A DNA stretch of 21,312 nucleotides from Rhizophagus sp. LPA8_4_AMF (Eukaryota; Glomeromycota; Glomeromycetes; Glomerales; Glomeraceae). Every line of letters begins with the position of its first letter. The stretch's first letter is position 1. The position numbers were made by a program, and so were the translations under genes. Below, piece after piece: positions 9,983 to 19,914 of this stretch. The DNA lies in assembly GCA_021464525.1 (NCBI GenBank), contig JADRCO010001213.1:1-21312 (forward strand), read 5' to 3'. The notes under the pieces are model-generated. The model made no database searches. It saw only the letters and a program-made list of their open reading frames with translations, and was not told where the DNA came from.

Positions 9983-10446
9983 GCTGAAAAAATTGGTTGA
10001 TCAAAGGAATTTTTCATTATTGCATATATGTATAGGTTCATTAAATAAAAAGAAAAATGCGCCTATAAATGGCCATTTTTCTTTGATTTAGGATATTAAA
10101 TAGTTGCAAAAAGTATTTATCATCAAGTTTTAAAATTTGTACAAAGGACATTTTTTTCCTATTATATTAACTTATTATTTAGTCTACCTTTTTTGAAAAG
10201 GTTGACAACATTTAAATTAAAAATTTCGCTCCCCACTTTTTATATACATTTTTTTTTTTTTTTTAAAAAAAAAAAAATTTAAAACAAATAATAATAATCA
10301 TAATAAAGTAAAAGAAAAATTTTTTAATAATTTTAAATTTTGAACAATGCAGGAATTGAATTAATTTTATAATTATATAAAAAATATTGTATATCAAAAA
10401 TTTCATATTACATTAGATTTTAAGAGTCTTTTGTATCTCTATTAAT
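9983..10446. other. Convergent 3' spacer with T16/A13 hairpin
   Basis: This spacer holds the 3' ends of two convergent genes. Bases 10249-10264 are 16 T followed directly by 13 A (10265-10277), a self-complementary block that can fold back on either transcript. The remaining sequence is AT-rich. It probably carries the polyadenylation regions of both genes. Confidence 0.5.
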
Positions 10447-13400
10447 TTAATTTCCATTAAGATTTAGATTTAATCTAATATTACGTATAGCATGTCCATG
10501 AATAGTTAATAATAATTCATTATTTTCATTGGTTTTAATGTTTGTAGTAGGTTTACGTTCATGGAACAAAAATTTAACCTTAATATTACTACTATTTTTT
10601 CCTTCTTGTATATACTTCTCGTTTTCTTCTAATATTTTACTTAATTCAACCCCATTTTCATAGGTAATCAGTACACAAGGTATTTCAAATTTCCACATAT
10701 CATTTTTTTCTGCTGGGCTAGCAGGTTGAAATAAATAATTCTCATTACTCCAAATAACAATTCCTTTAGCTCCAGCTTGTTGAGCTTTTAATACTTTGTC
10801 TACAAAAGTACAATCTCCTCTTTTCACGAATATTATATTACCCTCAATAAGTTTTGTTTCTTCAATATTATAATCCACACATCCATAAAGCGATGATGAT
10901 ACTCTTACAATTGTTCTTATGGGAAGTTCACCAGTAATTTTAGGCCCAAAAGATGCTACAGCTGCAATATAGTCTGCATAATTGTAAGCATTATAATTAT
11001 TCTCATTATAAAAGTAAACTCGAAGGACCGATGTATGATATGTTTGTTGTTTTACCCAAAAATCTTTTACTGACGGATCTCTTATTTCAAAAGTTTGTCC
11101 AGGGAAGACTCTAAATAAAAAGAATGAAGTTAATATAATAAAATAAATGTAACACTATAAAAAAATAATCACTATATTTTAAACAGTACAATTTACTATA
11201 ATAGCGAAATGTATACCTGTAATTATCAACTATTAAAGGAAATAAGAAATAAAAAACATATCATTTAATGATTTCTTAAAAAGAAAAGTAATAATAATAA
11301 TAATTATTATAATAATTATAAATAAAAAATTTATGACATACCTTTTGTAACATCATATCCTTTTTTATCAACCCGTTTTGTTAATTCTAATTTCAGCCCC
11401 TTTAACCGATTAGCAATTAAACCATCAACGTACTTTATAATTTGTTGTTGTTGTTCTTGTCCTTGATAAATCAAATCTTCTTCATGAGATTCTTGCAGAC
11501 TTCCAAAACTAACTTCTATCACTTGTGGATCCGACTTTGGTACTTCACATATACCTTTAGGATCCAAAAGTGGTAAAGTTCGTTCCTCAAATCCAACCAG
11601 TTCTCCCGCAAAATCTGCATCCGATCTTGACGTTATTACTGAAGTAGTGAATAAATGTTTCGAAGGTGATGGTTTTTCATAAATAGAACAAAATGAACGC
11701 TCAGCCCCACTTATACTAGGTCGTATTTCTGAATGTTTTTTGAGATATTTTTGTGGTAAGAATATTAAATGAGCCTCTAATTATTTTAAAAAGATATTGA
11801 TAATTTTGTTATTCACAAGGATTGAAACATAAATTTGAAATATTCTTTCAAAAATTAATGCCTACCAGTAGTAAAGATAAAGTTGTCGTCCATACTGTTT
11901 ATTTTGTTTTCTTTTTTGTTTAAAAAATTAAATAATAAATAAATTAGAAGTCAAAATAGTCAAAATTAATTAAGAATCATTAATAAAAAAACAAATAATT
12001 ACCAGTATCAAATAACAAATATAAATATTTGAAAGTTTCACTTAAAACAAAACTTTCCATACGTTCGTCAAGACTTTTTGTTAACACGTCTTTAATACTT
12101 GCGAATCCACAATTAACACGTGCATAAGATTCAAGATCTTTAAGTACCATTTCTCCAACTTGCAAATAAAATGGGTCTCTTGTTGCCTAACGAATAGAAG
12201 GTAAATATAAATAATTCCGAAAATTTCTTCACCATTATAATATTTTATATTTATACATACTCTATAAAGAAAATAAGTAGATTCGATAAATTCAGGACGT
12301 AACGGATAAGTTGCCAATTCAACATTTCTTAAATGAAAATTAAATCTTTCTGGCATAGCATTGTATTTTTTCCAAATGTTATAATATAATAAATGGGATT
12401 TTATGGCATTGTCCAAATCACCAGCCAAAACCTAAAAAAAAAATAATAAATTCTTTATATCTATCAAATAAACATATAACTTTAAAATTATTTATTCTTT
12501 TACCTGCAAACCTGGAAAATAGGCAGATAAACTATCCACCCAGTTGGACATCAATCCCCCATTCATCATATTAACATTCCTATACAGATATCCTGTTTCA
12601 TCTCTAACATATCGGAGAACAGAATTATAAGCCTCATTAAACATATCCAAATATTCTGTCTCTCCGAAGAGCACATAGGCTTTTAACAAGTATTCATAAA
12701 ATGAATCTATTCCTGCTCCTGTACTAGATGCTGTATGTATCCATTGTCCTGTTTGTACGTTTATTACATTCCCAAGAAGATTCAAATCTGTTCGTCGATT
12801 CCATAAACCAAACAGAGCCTTTTTTGCCACATCCTAATAATATAGTTGTTTTTTTACATTATAATTATATTATTTTTATTATTATTATTATTATTATTAT
12901 TTTACCTCAAATCTAGTATCATTTGTTAATCTACTCAGAACACCAAATTCTATTATTAATGTGCCAGCAGCAGCAGTACAAGTTTCATGTGTTTCGTGTT
13001 TAGGTACTCCATACTTTAAATTAACCTATATTTCGCGTCCAAATTGAAAAGAAAAAACACCTTCCATCAAATTGAAGAATTATAGCATAATACCTTAACT
13101 TACTAACCCTAGCATAAGGAATTCCAGTCTTTGATTTTTGGAAAGCAGGTAATAACCTTTTACCTAAATCGTGAGCTAGTTTCAATAACTCATTATTATA
13201 TCCTTTTATACTATAGCCAAATCTTGGATCTGTAATGAATAAATGCGCCGACAACTTTTCCATAAAATAATATATTAAAATACGAATAAATTATACAAAG
13301 CTAATACAAATGATTTAACATACTATCACATACCAATGCTCCTAATGCACGAATATTCACTTCAAATACTTGTACTTTATTATCTTGATCGAATGATACA

Positions 13401-14298
13401 TATTTTATTACATCACGGACTGCTTTCTCAAATCCTTTCCTATCATTAAATACCTATATAATAAATTAATTTTTTATATGGTTTAATAAATATATTTTCC
13501 TTTGATTTATTCAAAATAAGAACAACACATTACAACAAACGTATCCAAACAATCTACTAGCGTTAATGAATAGTCTCCTAATACATCATTTATTATAGTA
13601 TTATGTCTAAAATTTATTTGAAGACAAAATAAAAATCGAATCAATAAAGATCATAGATGAATACAAAATATTAAAAATATAACGAATTAAAGATGAAATT
13701 GACTATACTTGCGGATCATTCTTATCACTTCCTCTACCAGTACATTGCAAAGGATTTAACTAGAATTTATCGAATGAAAATAAATAAGAAAACAACTTAA
13801 AAGAAAGGTAAATTACACAATATGTACCTCATCGTCCGGAAAAGCATATTTCATATAATTATTAAACGCATGATAAAACATATCCTAGGAATTTTTTTTA
13901 AAAAAAAATAAAAAAAATTGTGTACAAGAATTTAAATTTAAATAATAATAAATAAACAAATTTGTCTTAACAATGTATACAATTTCTTTTATTTCCAGAC
14001 ACAATTCCTGAACTTCCACGAATTCATTTGATAAATTCATTAAAAAAGCAAAAATTGACTCATTATACCTTTGCTTGTAATCTATTAGAAATTTTTTGTT
14101 AACTTATTAAACAAACTTACTCCCTATTAAACTACAAACGACTTACTTCAATTCGTTACTTCTTTGTTCACTCATTCCATTAACTTTATCCACCACTACC
14201 GATAACATAAATATTATCCAAAAAATTATATAAATAAAATTATATAATGAAATATAATGAAATGCTCTTTTGTGAGAAGTTCTATATAATGGTTGCAT
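10447..14298 (-). CDS. EDEM/Htm1-type GH47 alpha-mannosidase with PA domain (EDEM3-like)
   Basis: Role in the family: trimming of mannose from misfolded glycoproteins in the ER lumen, marking them for ERAD. Fourteen exons (minus): 14298-14147, 14081-14069, 13884-13828, 13759-13713, 13606-13534, 13453-13334, 13254-13108, 13025-12906, 12833-12504, 12431-12261, 12186-12003, 11910-11866, 11776-11342, 11108-10447; 852 codons with stop. Residues 13-37 form a signal anchor. GH47 spans about 56-490: PLQCTGRG (C80), [10 protein letters not shown] (E145), [23 protein letters not shown] (D286, E290), [15 protein letters not shown] (E400, E403) and TTEAH (T486, the calcium threonine). The expected acidic residues are present. 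A linker follows, then a PA domain at about 685-800 ([20 protein letters not shown]). There is no HDEL-type C-terminus. Intron 4 needs a GC-AG pair (CC|GCAAGT) to keep frame; exon 2 is only 13 nt. Divergent to LST8. Confidence 0.93.
12876..12901. repeat. (ATT)n microsatellite in mannosidase intron 8
   Basis: A run of ATT trinucleotides lies just beyond the donor of exon 8 (12906). It is intronic, so length changes would not alter the protein, but it sits very close to the splice site. Confidence 0.8.
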
Positions 14299-14433
14299 CC
14301 TTTCTCTTATTCTTTTATGTAAGTTTGAACTGAAAAAAACAAAAACGTAGAAAAGATGCGGTCAGGATGAGATTTTATGATGCGCAATCCGATTTTAAAA
14401 TAAATCCGGAGTCGGAATTGGTTGAGATCGGAT
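14299..14433. promoter_or_regulatory. Proximal upstream region of the mannosidase gene
   Basis: This is the 135 bases between the mannosidase ATG and the inserted MITE. It contains ATCCGATTTTAAAATAAATC and ends in the 8-bp target site GATCGGAT. It must hold the core promoter and 5' leader unless transcription starts inside the MITE. No TATA or factor site is claimed. Confidence 0.4.
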
Positions 14434-14607
14434 TATACATGGGGTTCAAGCCATGCCGAAATATTATGACACATTACACCAATTCGGCATTAAACCGGTG
14501 CAATACTATTTTCATATGAATTTTCGAACAAAAAACTGGTGTAATATATTTCACCATTACGCCGCCGTAATGCCGAATTATCTGAAGTAATTACGCCCCC
14601 ATGTATA
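14434..14607. mobile_element. 174-bp hAT-like MITE in the divergent promoter
   Basis: The ends are perfect 11-bp inverted repeats (TATACATGGGG at 14434-14444 and its complement at 14597-14607). They are flanked by an exact 8-bp direct repeat GATCGGAT (14426-14433 and 14608-14615), the target duplication size of hAT transposases. Further in, ATTCGGCATTA and TAATGCCGAAT form a second inverted pair. It has no coding capacity. The perfect target duplication suggests a fairly recent insertion. Confidence 0.85.
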
Positions 14608-14615
14608 GATCGGAT

Positions 14616-15123
14616 ATCTGTGATTTTTCAACATTCTTTTATAGTAACTCATCGTTTCTTGCTAACATCTGAATCACAAATGTAAATTAAACATTCACTT
14701 CCTTTATACCTACCGAAAACTAATTCCAAAGGTCTTATATAGTCGCCACTGGATATAACGAACCTTTCGTTCTACTGTATACAATATACTGAACTTGCTA
14801 TCTGTTCTGAGTAATTAGACCAAATTTGTAGTGCTGCCAGGAATTATAATTTCATTTAAGGAAAAATGGTGGAAAATGCTCATAAAATTTCGAAAATTTA
14901 CTGATAATTCTGGTTCTGGGAACTTGGGTTCATTATACTCAGTGGCGACTGTACAAATAGTAAAAGAAGTAGTTTATTTTTCCCAAAAAAAGATGATCGA
15001 CTTATCCGGATCAGTCCGATCCGTTAGTGATCGGATGAATGAGACGTGGATAATCCATCTCTAACTGATAGATTGTCGTGATTTTTTAACTGGTAATTTT
15101 AGTGTGTAAATTTATCTTTAACT
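14616..15123. promoter_or_regulatory. Upstream region of LST8
   Basis: This contains an 11-bp inverted repeat AGTCGCCACTG (14741-14751) / CAGTGGCGACT (14940-14950). It also has a cluster of GATC-containing words (GATCGACTTATCCGGATCAG, CCGATCCG, GATCGGATG) at 14995-15045. A 77-codon open frame here begins with GTG and lacks coding features. No gene is called. Confidence 0.4.
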
Positions 15124-16709
15124 ATGAAACGAGCAGAACACCATACAAGACCACATTATAATAGTTATCAGGCCCAACAACAACAGTATTATGCACATCA
15201 ATATAACCAGCCTCAAGATTCTCACTCAGTAATTTTAGTAACTGCAGGATATGATCATACCATACGATTTTGGGAAGCCCTGAGTGGTATTTGTTCAAGA
15301 ACCATTCAACATCCTGATTCGGTAAATTTTCATTATTATTCCCTTATTTATAAAAATGCTAATATAAAAATTGATATATTTTAGCAAGTAAACAGGTTAT
15401 GTATCTCTCCAGATAAAAGATATCTTGCTGCAGCAGGTTATTTTTTTTTCAGTATCATTATAACAGTTGTTACAAAAATAATTATTAAACACCAAATTTA
15501 TTTAGGAAATCAGCATATCCGATTATACGATATTAATAGTCCTAATCCTAATCCGGTAAATTTTATAGTTTATGATTAATCCCTTTTTTTGCTCACTGAA
15601 TCCAAGACAAAATTATTTTTAGATAACTTCCTTTGATGGACACACGGGAAATGTAACAGCTGTCGGATTTCATTGTGAAGGAAAATGGATGGTAACCGGT
15701 AGTGAAGATGGCACCTTAAAAATTTGGGATACAAGGTAAAGGTAATCAATCTTCATTTTAATCATATTCTTATTTATGCAATAAGAAAATTAATGATTTC
15801 TATAGAGCACCATCAATACAACGTAATTATGACCATAAAGTACCTGTTAATGATGTAGCTATTCATCCAAATCAAGGTGAATTGATTTCTTGTGACCAAA
15901 AGGGTAGCATAAAGATTTGGGATCTGGGTGAAAATTCTTGCACTCATGAATTGGTACGTATATTTATTTATTTTTAATACCACGTCTTGTTGTGAATAAT
16001 TTATTTATTATTTCAAATATTAATTTGTAGGTTCCAGAAGAAGATGTCCCATTGCGTTCAGTTACTGTTGCTATTGATGGATCCATGCTAGTTGCAGCCA
16101 ATAACAAAGTAATAAAAATAATTACATAATATTTTTTTTTTTTTGAAAAATATATTTAACTTTTTTAATTTATAGGGTAATTGTTATGTATGGAAAATGT
16201 CAAATGCACGAGATTTTACGGATTTGCAACCCATAACTACTTTCTCGGCACATAAGAGATATATTACTCGATGCTTATTGAGTCCTGATGTCAAGTATGT
16301 TTTATAGTTATACGGTTATTTGCAATGTTAATATTTATAAATTACAATTATGTTATTCTTGAAGGCATTTGGCGACTTGTTCTGCAGATACTACGGTTAA
16401 AATATGGTCTGCTACAAATCATGAATTCAAATTAGATAAAGAGTTAAAAGGTCATCAAAGATGGGTTTGGGATTGTGCCTTTTCTGCTGATTCTGCTTAT
16501 CTTGTTACAGGTAAATATTCCTGAAAGTTGAACCTTTTGATTATTAAAATTTTGATTGATAATGTACTTTATATTATTGGTAAACAGCATCTTCAGACCA
16601 TGTTGCAAGACTTTGGGAATTACAACAGGGAGAAACAATAAGACAATATAATGGTCATCATAAAGCTGCTATCTGTGTAGCGCTTAATGATTTATCAATT
16701 GGAAATTAA
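15124..16709 (+). CDS. LST8: LST8 / GbetaL, WD40 subunit of TOR complexes
   Basis: Nine exons: 15124-15321, 15385-15436, 15506-15555, 15623-15735, 15806-15953, 16031-16108, 16176-16294, 16365-16510, 16588-16709. All have GT/AG and consistent phase, giving 341 residues. From residue 36 the sequence is unmistakably LST8: [116 protein letters not shown] and the end [12 protein letters not shown]. These make a seven-bladed WD40 propeller covering the whole chain. In other eukaryotes LST8 binds the kinase domain of TOR in both TORC1 and TORC2 and links to nutrient-dependent growth control. Unusual: residues 1-34 precede the normal start and are rich in Gln, Tyr and His. The ATG at 15124 is the only in-frame start before the WD repeats. 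Confidence 0.97.
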
Positions 16710-17111
16710 AAATTTGGAATTTATTTAAGTTGAACTATTTTAGTTAATTTGTAATTTATATAATTAATGCAAATTTATTTACAGTAAATATTTACGATCC
16801 TAGATTTTAAAATTTGTAAAACTTGTATAAATTAATAATTGATTTTTGTATTTATTACAAATATTATTTATTATAATTATTTTTTTATAAATCAATTGAA
16901 TTGAAAAAAATATATAATTTTTTAAATTGGTGTTTCTATAAATATTAAATTTTTTTTACAATGTTTTTAGGTCTAAAATTTTTCAAATATATTAATTTTA
17001 TAAATTTGATTTTTTTATTATAAGATAGATTTGCATTTTAATTTGAAATATTTTTTTTTTTTTTTATGGAAACATAATTGGTTTATAAAAAAGAATTTTA
17101 TAATTTACATA
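16710..17111. other. AT-rich 3' flank of LST8
   Basis: Nearly pure AT sequence with long T runs (for example 17051-17065). It probably contains the LST8 polyadenylation region. No gene is seen. Confidence 0.6.
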
Positions 17112-17119
17112 CTATAAAC

Positions 17120-17229
17120 CAGTATTAGCATTTGGCTGGTTGGCCAGGGTTGGCCATTTGGCCATTTTGCTATTTTGGCCAGCCAAATTGGCCAAAAAAA
17201 TTCTTGACTGCAGCCAAATGCCAACACTG
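17120..17229. mobile_element. 110-bp hAT-like MITE with TGGCCA repeats
   Basis: The left end CAGTATTAGCATTTGGCTG and the right end, complemented CAGTGTTGGCATTTGGCTG, match at 17 of 19 bases and begin with the hAT-type CAGT. The flanks are an exact 8-bp duplication CTATAAAC (17112-17119 and 17230-17237). The interior carries five copies of the palindrome TGGCCA, so the whole element can fold on itself. It has no coding capacity. Confidence 0.9.
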
Positions 17230-17318
17230 CTATAAACCATTTATTTGATTATATTAATCTACATCATAAAATTAAACCAAATAAAACCTTATATTTACCA
17301 AATAATAATATTTACCAT

Positions 17319-17570
17319 CTAGCACTGCCTAAAGTATCCTCCTTTAAGTGTACTCCCACTTTAAAGGACCCAGGTATTTTACTAGGTACAAAAATTTTAC
17401 TCTTGTTTAGTATCCTCCCATAATTCTGGTAAATTAAGCTTAATTCTGATAAGATACCAGGTATTATATAAGGAATATAAAATATAGTTCTCACAAAATA
17501 CCTCTGGGTATTATTTATTTTTTAAACTGGGTAAATTGTAAAAGACCCAGGGTACTTTAAGTAGTGCTAG
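17319..17570. mobile_element. About 250-bp inverted-repeat MITE, TA-flanked (mariner-like?)
   Basis: The left end CTAGCACTGCCTAAAGTATCC is an imperfect inverted match of the right end (complemented CTAGCACTACTTAAAGTACCC). If the duplicated target is TA, the termini are GCACT...AGTGC, as in Tc1/mariner-derived MITEs; the outer CTAG also matches on both sides. No longer target duplication is present. A 60-codon minus-strand frame lies inside and is taken as chance. Confidence 0.7.
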
Positions 17571-17715
17571 ACAGTAATAAACATTAAAATTTTATAATTA
17601 TTAAGTAATAAAAAAAATAAATGCTTAATAATATTAAATTTAATTATTTATTAAGTATTTAAAAAATTAAATACTTTTTTGATACTTTAAATCAATATTT
17701 ATAAATACTTTTTTA

Positions 17716-17735
17716 ATATATATATATATATATAT
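17716..17735. repeat. (AT)10 microsatellite
   Basis: Twenty bases of uninterrupted AT dinucleotide inside an AT-rich stretch. Confidence 0.9.
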
Positions 17736-18162
17736 TTTGTTTTAAAGTTCTTCACCCAATATATTGGTCTTTTAGTGTATAAGGCAGATTACTGTAAGGT
17801 GGTATTAATCTATCTTATCGACACTATATGCCTTCTAACTAATATCTGCCCTCATGGCCATAATGGCCAATAAGAGATACATGCAAAGTATCCCAATGAT
17901 ATAATCACACTATGTATGTACTCCTATTTTAAACCCTTTTCTTAAGTACCAATATAGTTAAATCCTATACCGCCGCTAGCTATAAAACACCTATATAGAT
18001 GCTTTAGGTCAAGTACAACAAGAGCAAACGTCTAGATACCCTTTCATATCAGTTATATATCTTAAAAGTACTGCAATACTAGGACATCTAATTTGGCTTC
18101 ACTCAAACCTACTAGTATAGGCTGCGATCACCCCATTAAGTCTAGTATAGTTGTATTATCTC
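17736..18162. other. Spacer of average composition, possibly the 3' part of the decayed gene
   Basis: Less AT-rich than its surroundings. Minus-strand reading shows short coherent peptides such as LNGVIAAYTSRFE, then TGA, then SQIRCPSIAVLLRYITDMKGYL (18030-18150). They may be further remains of the decayed frame that follows. Nothing else is supported. Confidence 0.3.
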
Positions 18163-18510
18163 CTAGTAATATGCAAACAGTAACTACCAGGACAATAAGC
18201 TACACTGAAGATATAAGATCCCTTCTTTATTATAAGAAGTCTACCTAAATCTTCCAGAATTTAATTCACCAGTCAGTATGTCAAACTTATCAAGGAAATC
18301 AAATCCAGCTTCAGATCTAATATACCTGTCAGTCTGTAAATATTCTAGTAGTCTAAACTTAAGATAAACTATCATGAAGGTTTTTGCATCCAGAGCTTTA
18401 CCATCTATATAAGGGCCATCTAATTATATTAGACTCCAAATAGTATCATTAAGTGACCACCTAGATAGGACTTTACCTTTAAAGTATAAAAGTGATGATC
18501 TTGAAGATAG
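18163..18510 (-). pseudogene. Decayed reading frame, probably transposon-derived
   Basis: One minus-strand frame stays readable for about 115 codons with only three internal stops (TAA in ATATAATTA near 18420, TAG near 18240, TAG near 18180) before the TAG at 18163-18165. This is far fewer than such AT-rich sequence would give by chance. It reads, for example, SRWSLNDTIWSL, then GKALDAKTFMIVYLKFRLLE and RSEAGFDFLDKFDILTGELN. The family is not recognised. Several stops are TAG after purine-rich codons, compatible with C-to-T decay of CAG or TGG codons, but this is not proven. It lies between MITEs, so a dead DNA transposon is the most natural reading. Confidence 0.45.
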
Positions 18511-19313
18511 GACTATGAACTTTTTAATAGCCTTATAGAAAACGTTAGAAAGATATCATGACCTTTTGTTAAAATATGTAGTCTAACTATGATACATACT
18601 AATTTACCATGATACAATTTATCCTACTTTAATCCCTACTATATCATCATATATTAGCAATAACATTTGCAGTAAATTCTTTTTAATTTCCATGATCAGT
18701 AAAATTAAACTGCAACCACATCATAATCAGGCTATTTGAGAGGACTTACAGATTAACTAACGAGCCAAATGTGATCAACTCTATACCTTATATTTAATAA
18801 ATACTATTAATAAACATTTAATAAGTGTTTTGATGAATATTATGATATAAATATAATTAATAATATTTTAAATTAAGAATATTGCTAAATATTACTGCTG
18901 GTAATTGTTACCTTATTTTTTGTTATTTTTTTAAAATGTTACAGCATATATTAAGTTTTATTAAAATTAATGTCTAATTAATACAAAGTAAAATCAGAAC
19001 TATCTAATTGTCCAGAGCTTTAGCGAAGGACTATTTACTGTAGCGAACTAGTAAAATTCACAGTACCAGTTTAACCCATATTTTTTTTCCTTCCTTCCAC
19101 CTACGTCACATTATAATTTCCTTTTTTGAATTATACCACCCCTGCTTATTTCCCTTTTTGTTTATATAACACATTTATTTGCAACACATTTTTGTAACGC
19201 ATTATTTATTTTTAAACAAGCCACTGCGCCATAATTTAATTATGTGACGGACTTTCAACGGTTCTCGTTTACCTAGTATAATTTAATTTTAACACCATCC
19301 AATAAACCTCATA
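18511..19313. other. AT-rich spacer
   Basis: No gene or clear repeat is found. AT-rich blocks at 18790-18890 loosely mirror 17600-17720 in inverted orientation. This might represent worn terminal repeats around the decayed frame, but the match is too weak to call. Confidence 0.4.
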
Positions 19314-19526
19314 CAGTGCTTTAAGACTGGTTTCCAATTTTTAGTTTCAGACCGATTTAATTGGAGACCAGTTTGAGAAAAATTTTCTGTGATAAGATTT
19401 TAAATCAGTTTGACATGTTAAACCAGTTTTAATCTACTTAAAAAGGAAATATTAGTTAAACTGGTCTTGGTTTCTTTAGGCCAAATCAGTTTGAAACTGG
19501 TTTTGAAAACTGGTTTTGAAGTACTA
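19314..19526. mobile_element. 213-bp hAT-like MITE with ACTGGT-rich interior
   Basis: The ends CAGTGCTTTAAGAC and (complemented) TAGTACTTCAAAAC match at 10 of 14 bases. The 8-bp flanks ACCTCATA (19306-19313) and ATCTCATA (19527-19534) differ at one base, as expected for an aged target duplication. The interior repeats ACTGGT/ACCAGT many times in both orientations, including a direct pair AAACTGGTTTTGA near 19493-19520. Confidence 0.75.
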
Positions 19527-19760
19527 ATCTCATATATGCATTATTAGTGAGAACTTTTTTCTGTGCAAATAAAAATATGCAATAACACTTATATCTTAGT
19601 AAATATCACTTCCTATGATTTGGAAAAAAATACTCAAAAGTCTGCTATACTGCAATCCAGAGTAAAAGATTTCTCCTAAAAAACTGGCATTACCATATAA
19701 TTAAAGTATCAAACCTATTAAATTCAAACCAGTCCCCTTTATGTTTCTCATAAGACCTAA

Positions 19761-19914
19761 GGGCAGTGACATTTATTACATAATATTTTAGGGGGTGGGG
19801 GGTATTTGAAGGTCATATAACATGTAAGTGTAACGTAAGATTTTTACATATTATATGGGGGTGGGGGGTATGAGCTTATAATAAATGGATATTACGTAAT
19901 ATATGTCACTGCCC
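19761..19914. mobile_element. 154-bp Tourist/PIF-Harbinger-like MITE with G-rich repeats
   Basis: The termini GGGCAGTGACATTTATTACA and (complemented) GGGCAGTGACATATATTACG match at 18 of 20 bases. They are flanked by a 3-bp TAA duplication (19758-19760, 19915-19917), the target size of PIF/Harbinger elements. Inside, GGGGGTGGGGGGTAT occurs twice on the same strand (near 19793 and 19857). It has no coding capacity. Confidence 0.85.

Noticed and set aside
11101-11115. Apparent frame break at mannosidase exon 14 when using TTTAG
   Set aside because: The acceptor two bases further (TTTAGAG) restores phase with KVFPGQ.
11866-11910. Apparent frame break between mannosidase exons 11 and 12 when using the CAG acceptor
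   Set aside because: Using the AAAAAAG acceptor 16 bases upstream restores phase and gives [20 protein letters not shown], so no frameshift is needed.
14441-14451. GGTTCAAGCC resembling a tRNA B box
   Set aside because: No A box or cloverleaf around it; it is part of the MITE terminus region.
14831-15064. 77-codon frame upstream of LST8
   Set aside because: Begins with GTG, has no recognisable features and lies in the spacer rich in short GATC repeats.
17312-17494. 60-codon minus-strand frame
   Set aside because: It lies wholly inside the TA-bounded MITE and crosses its terminus, so it is chance.
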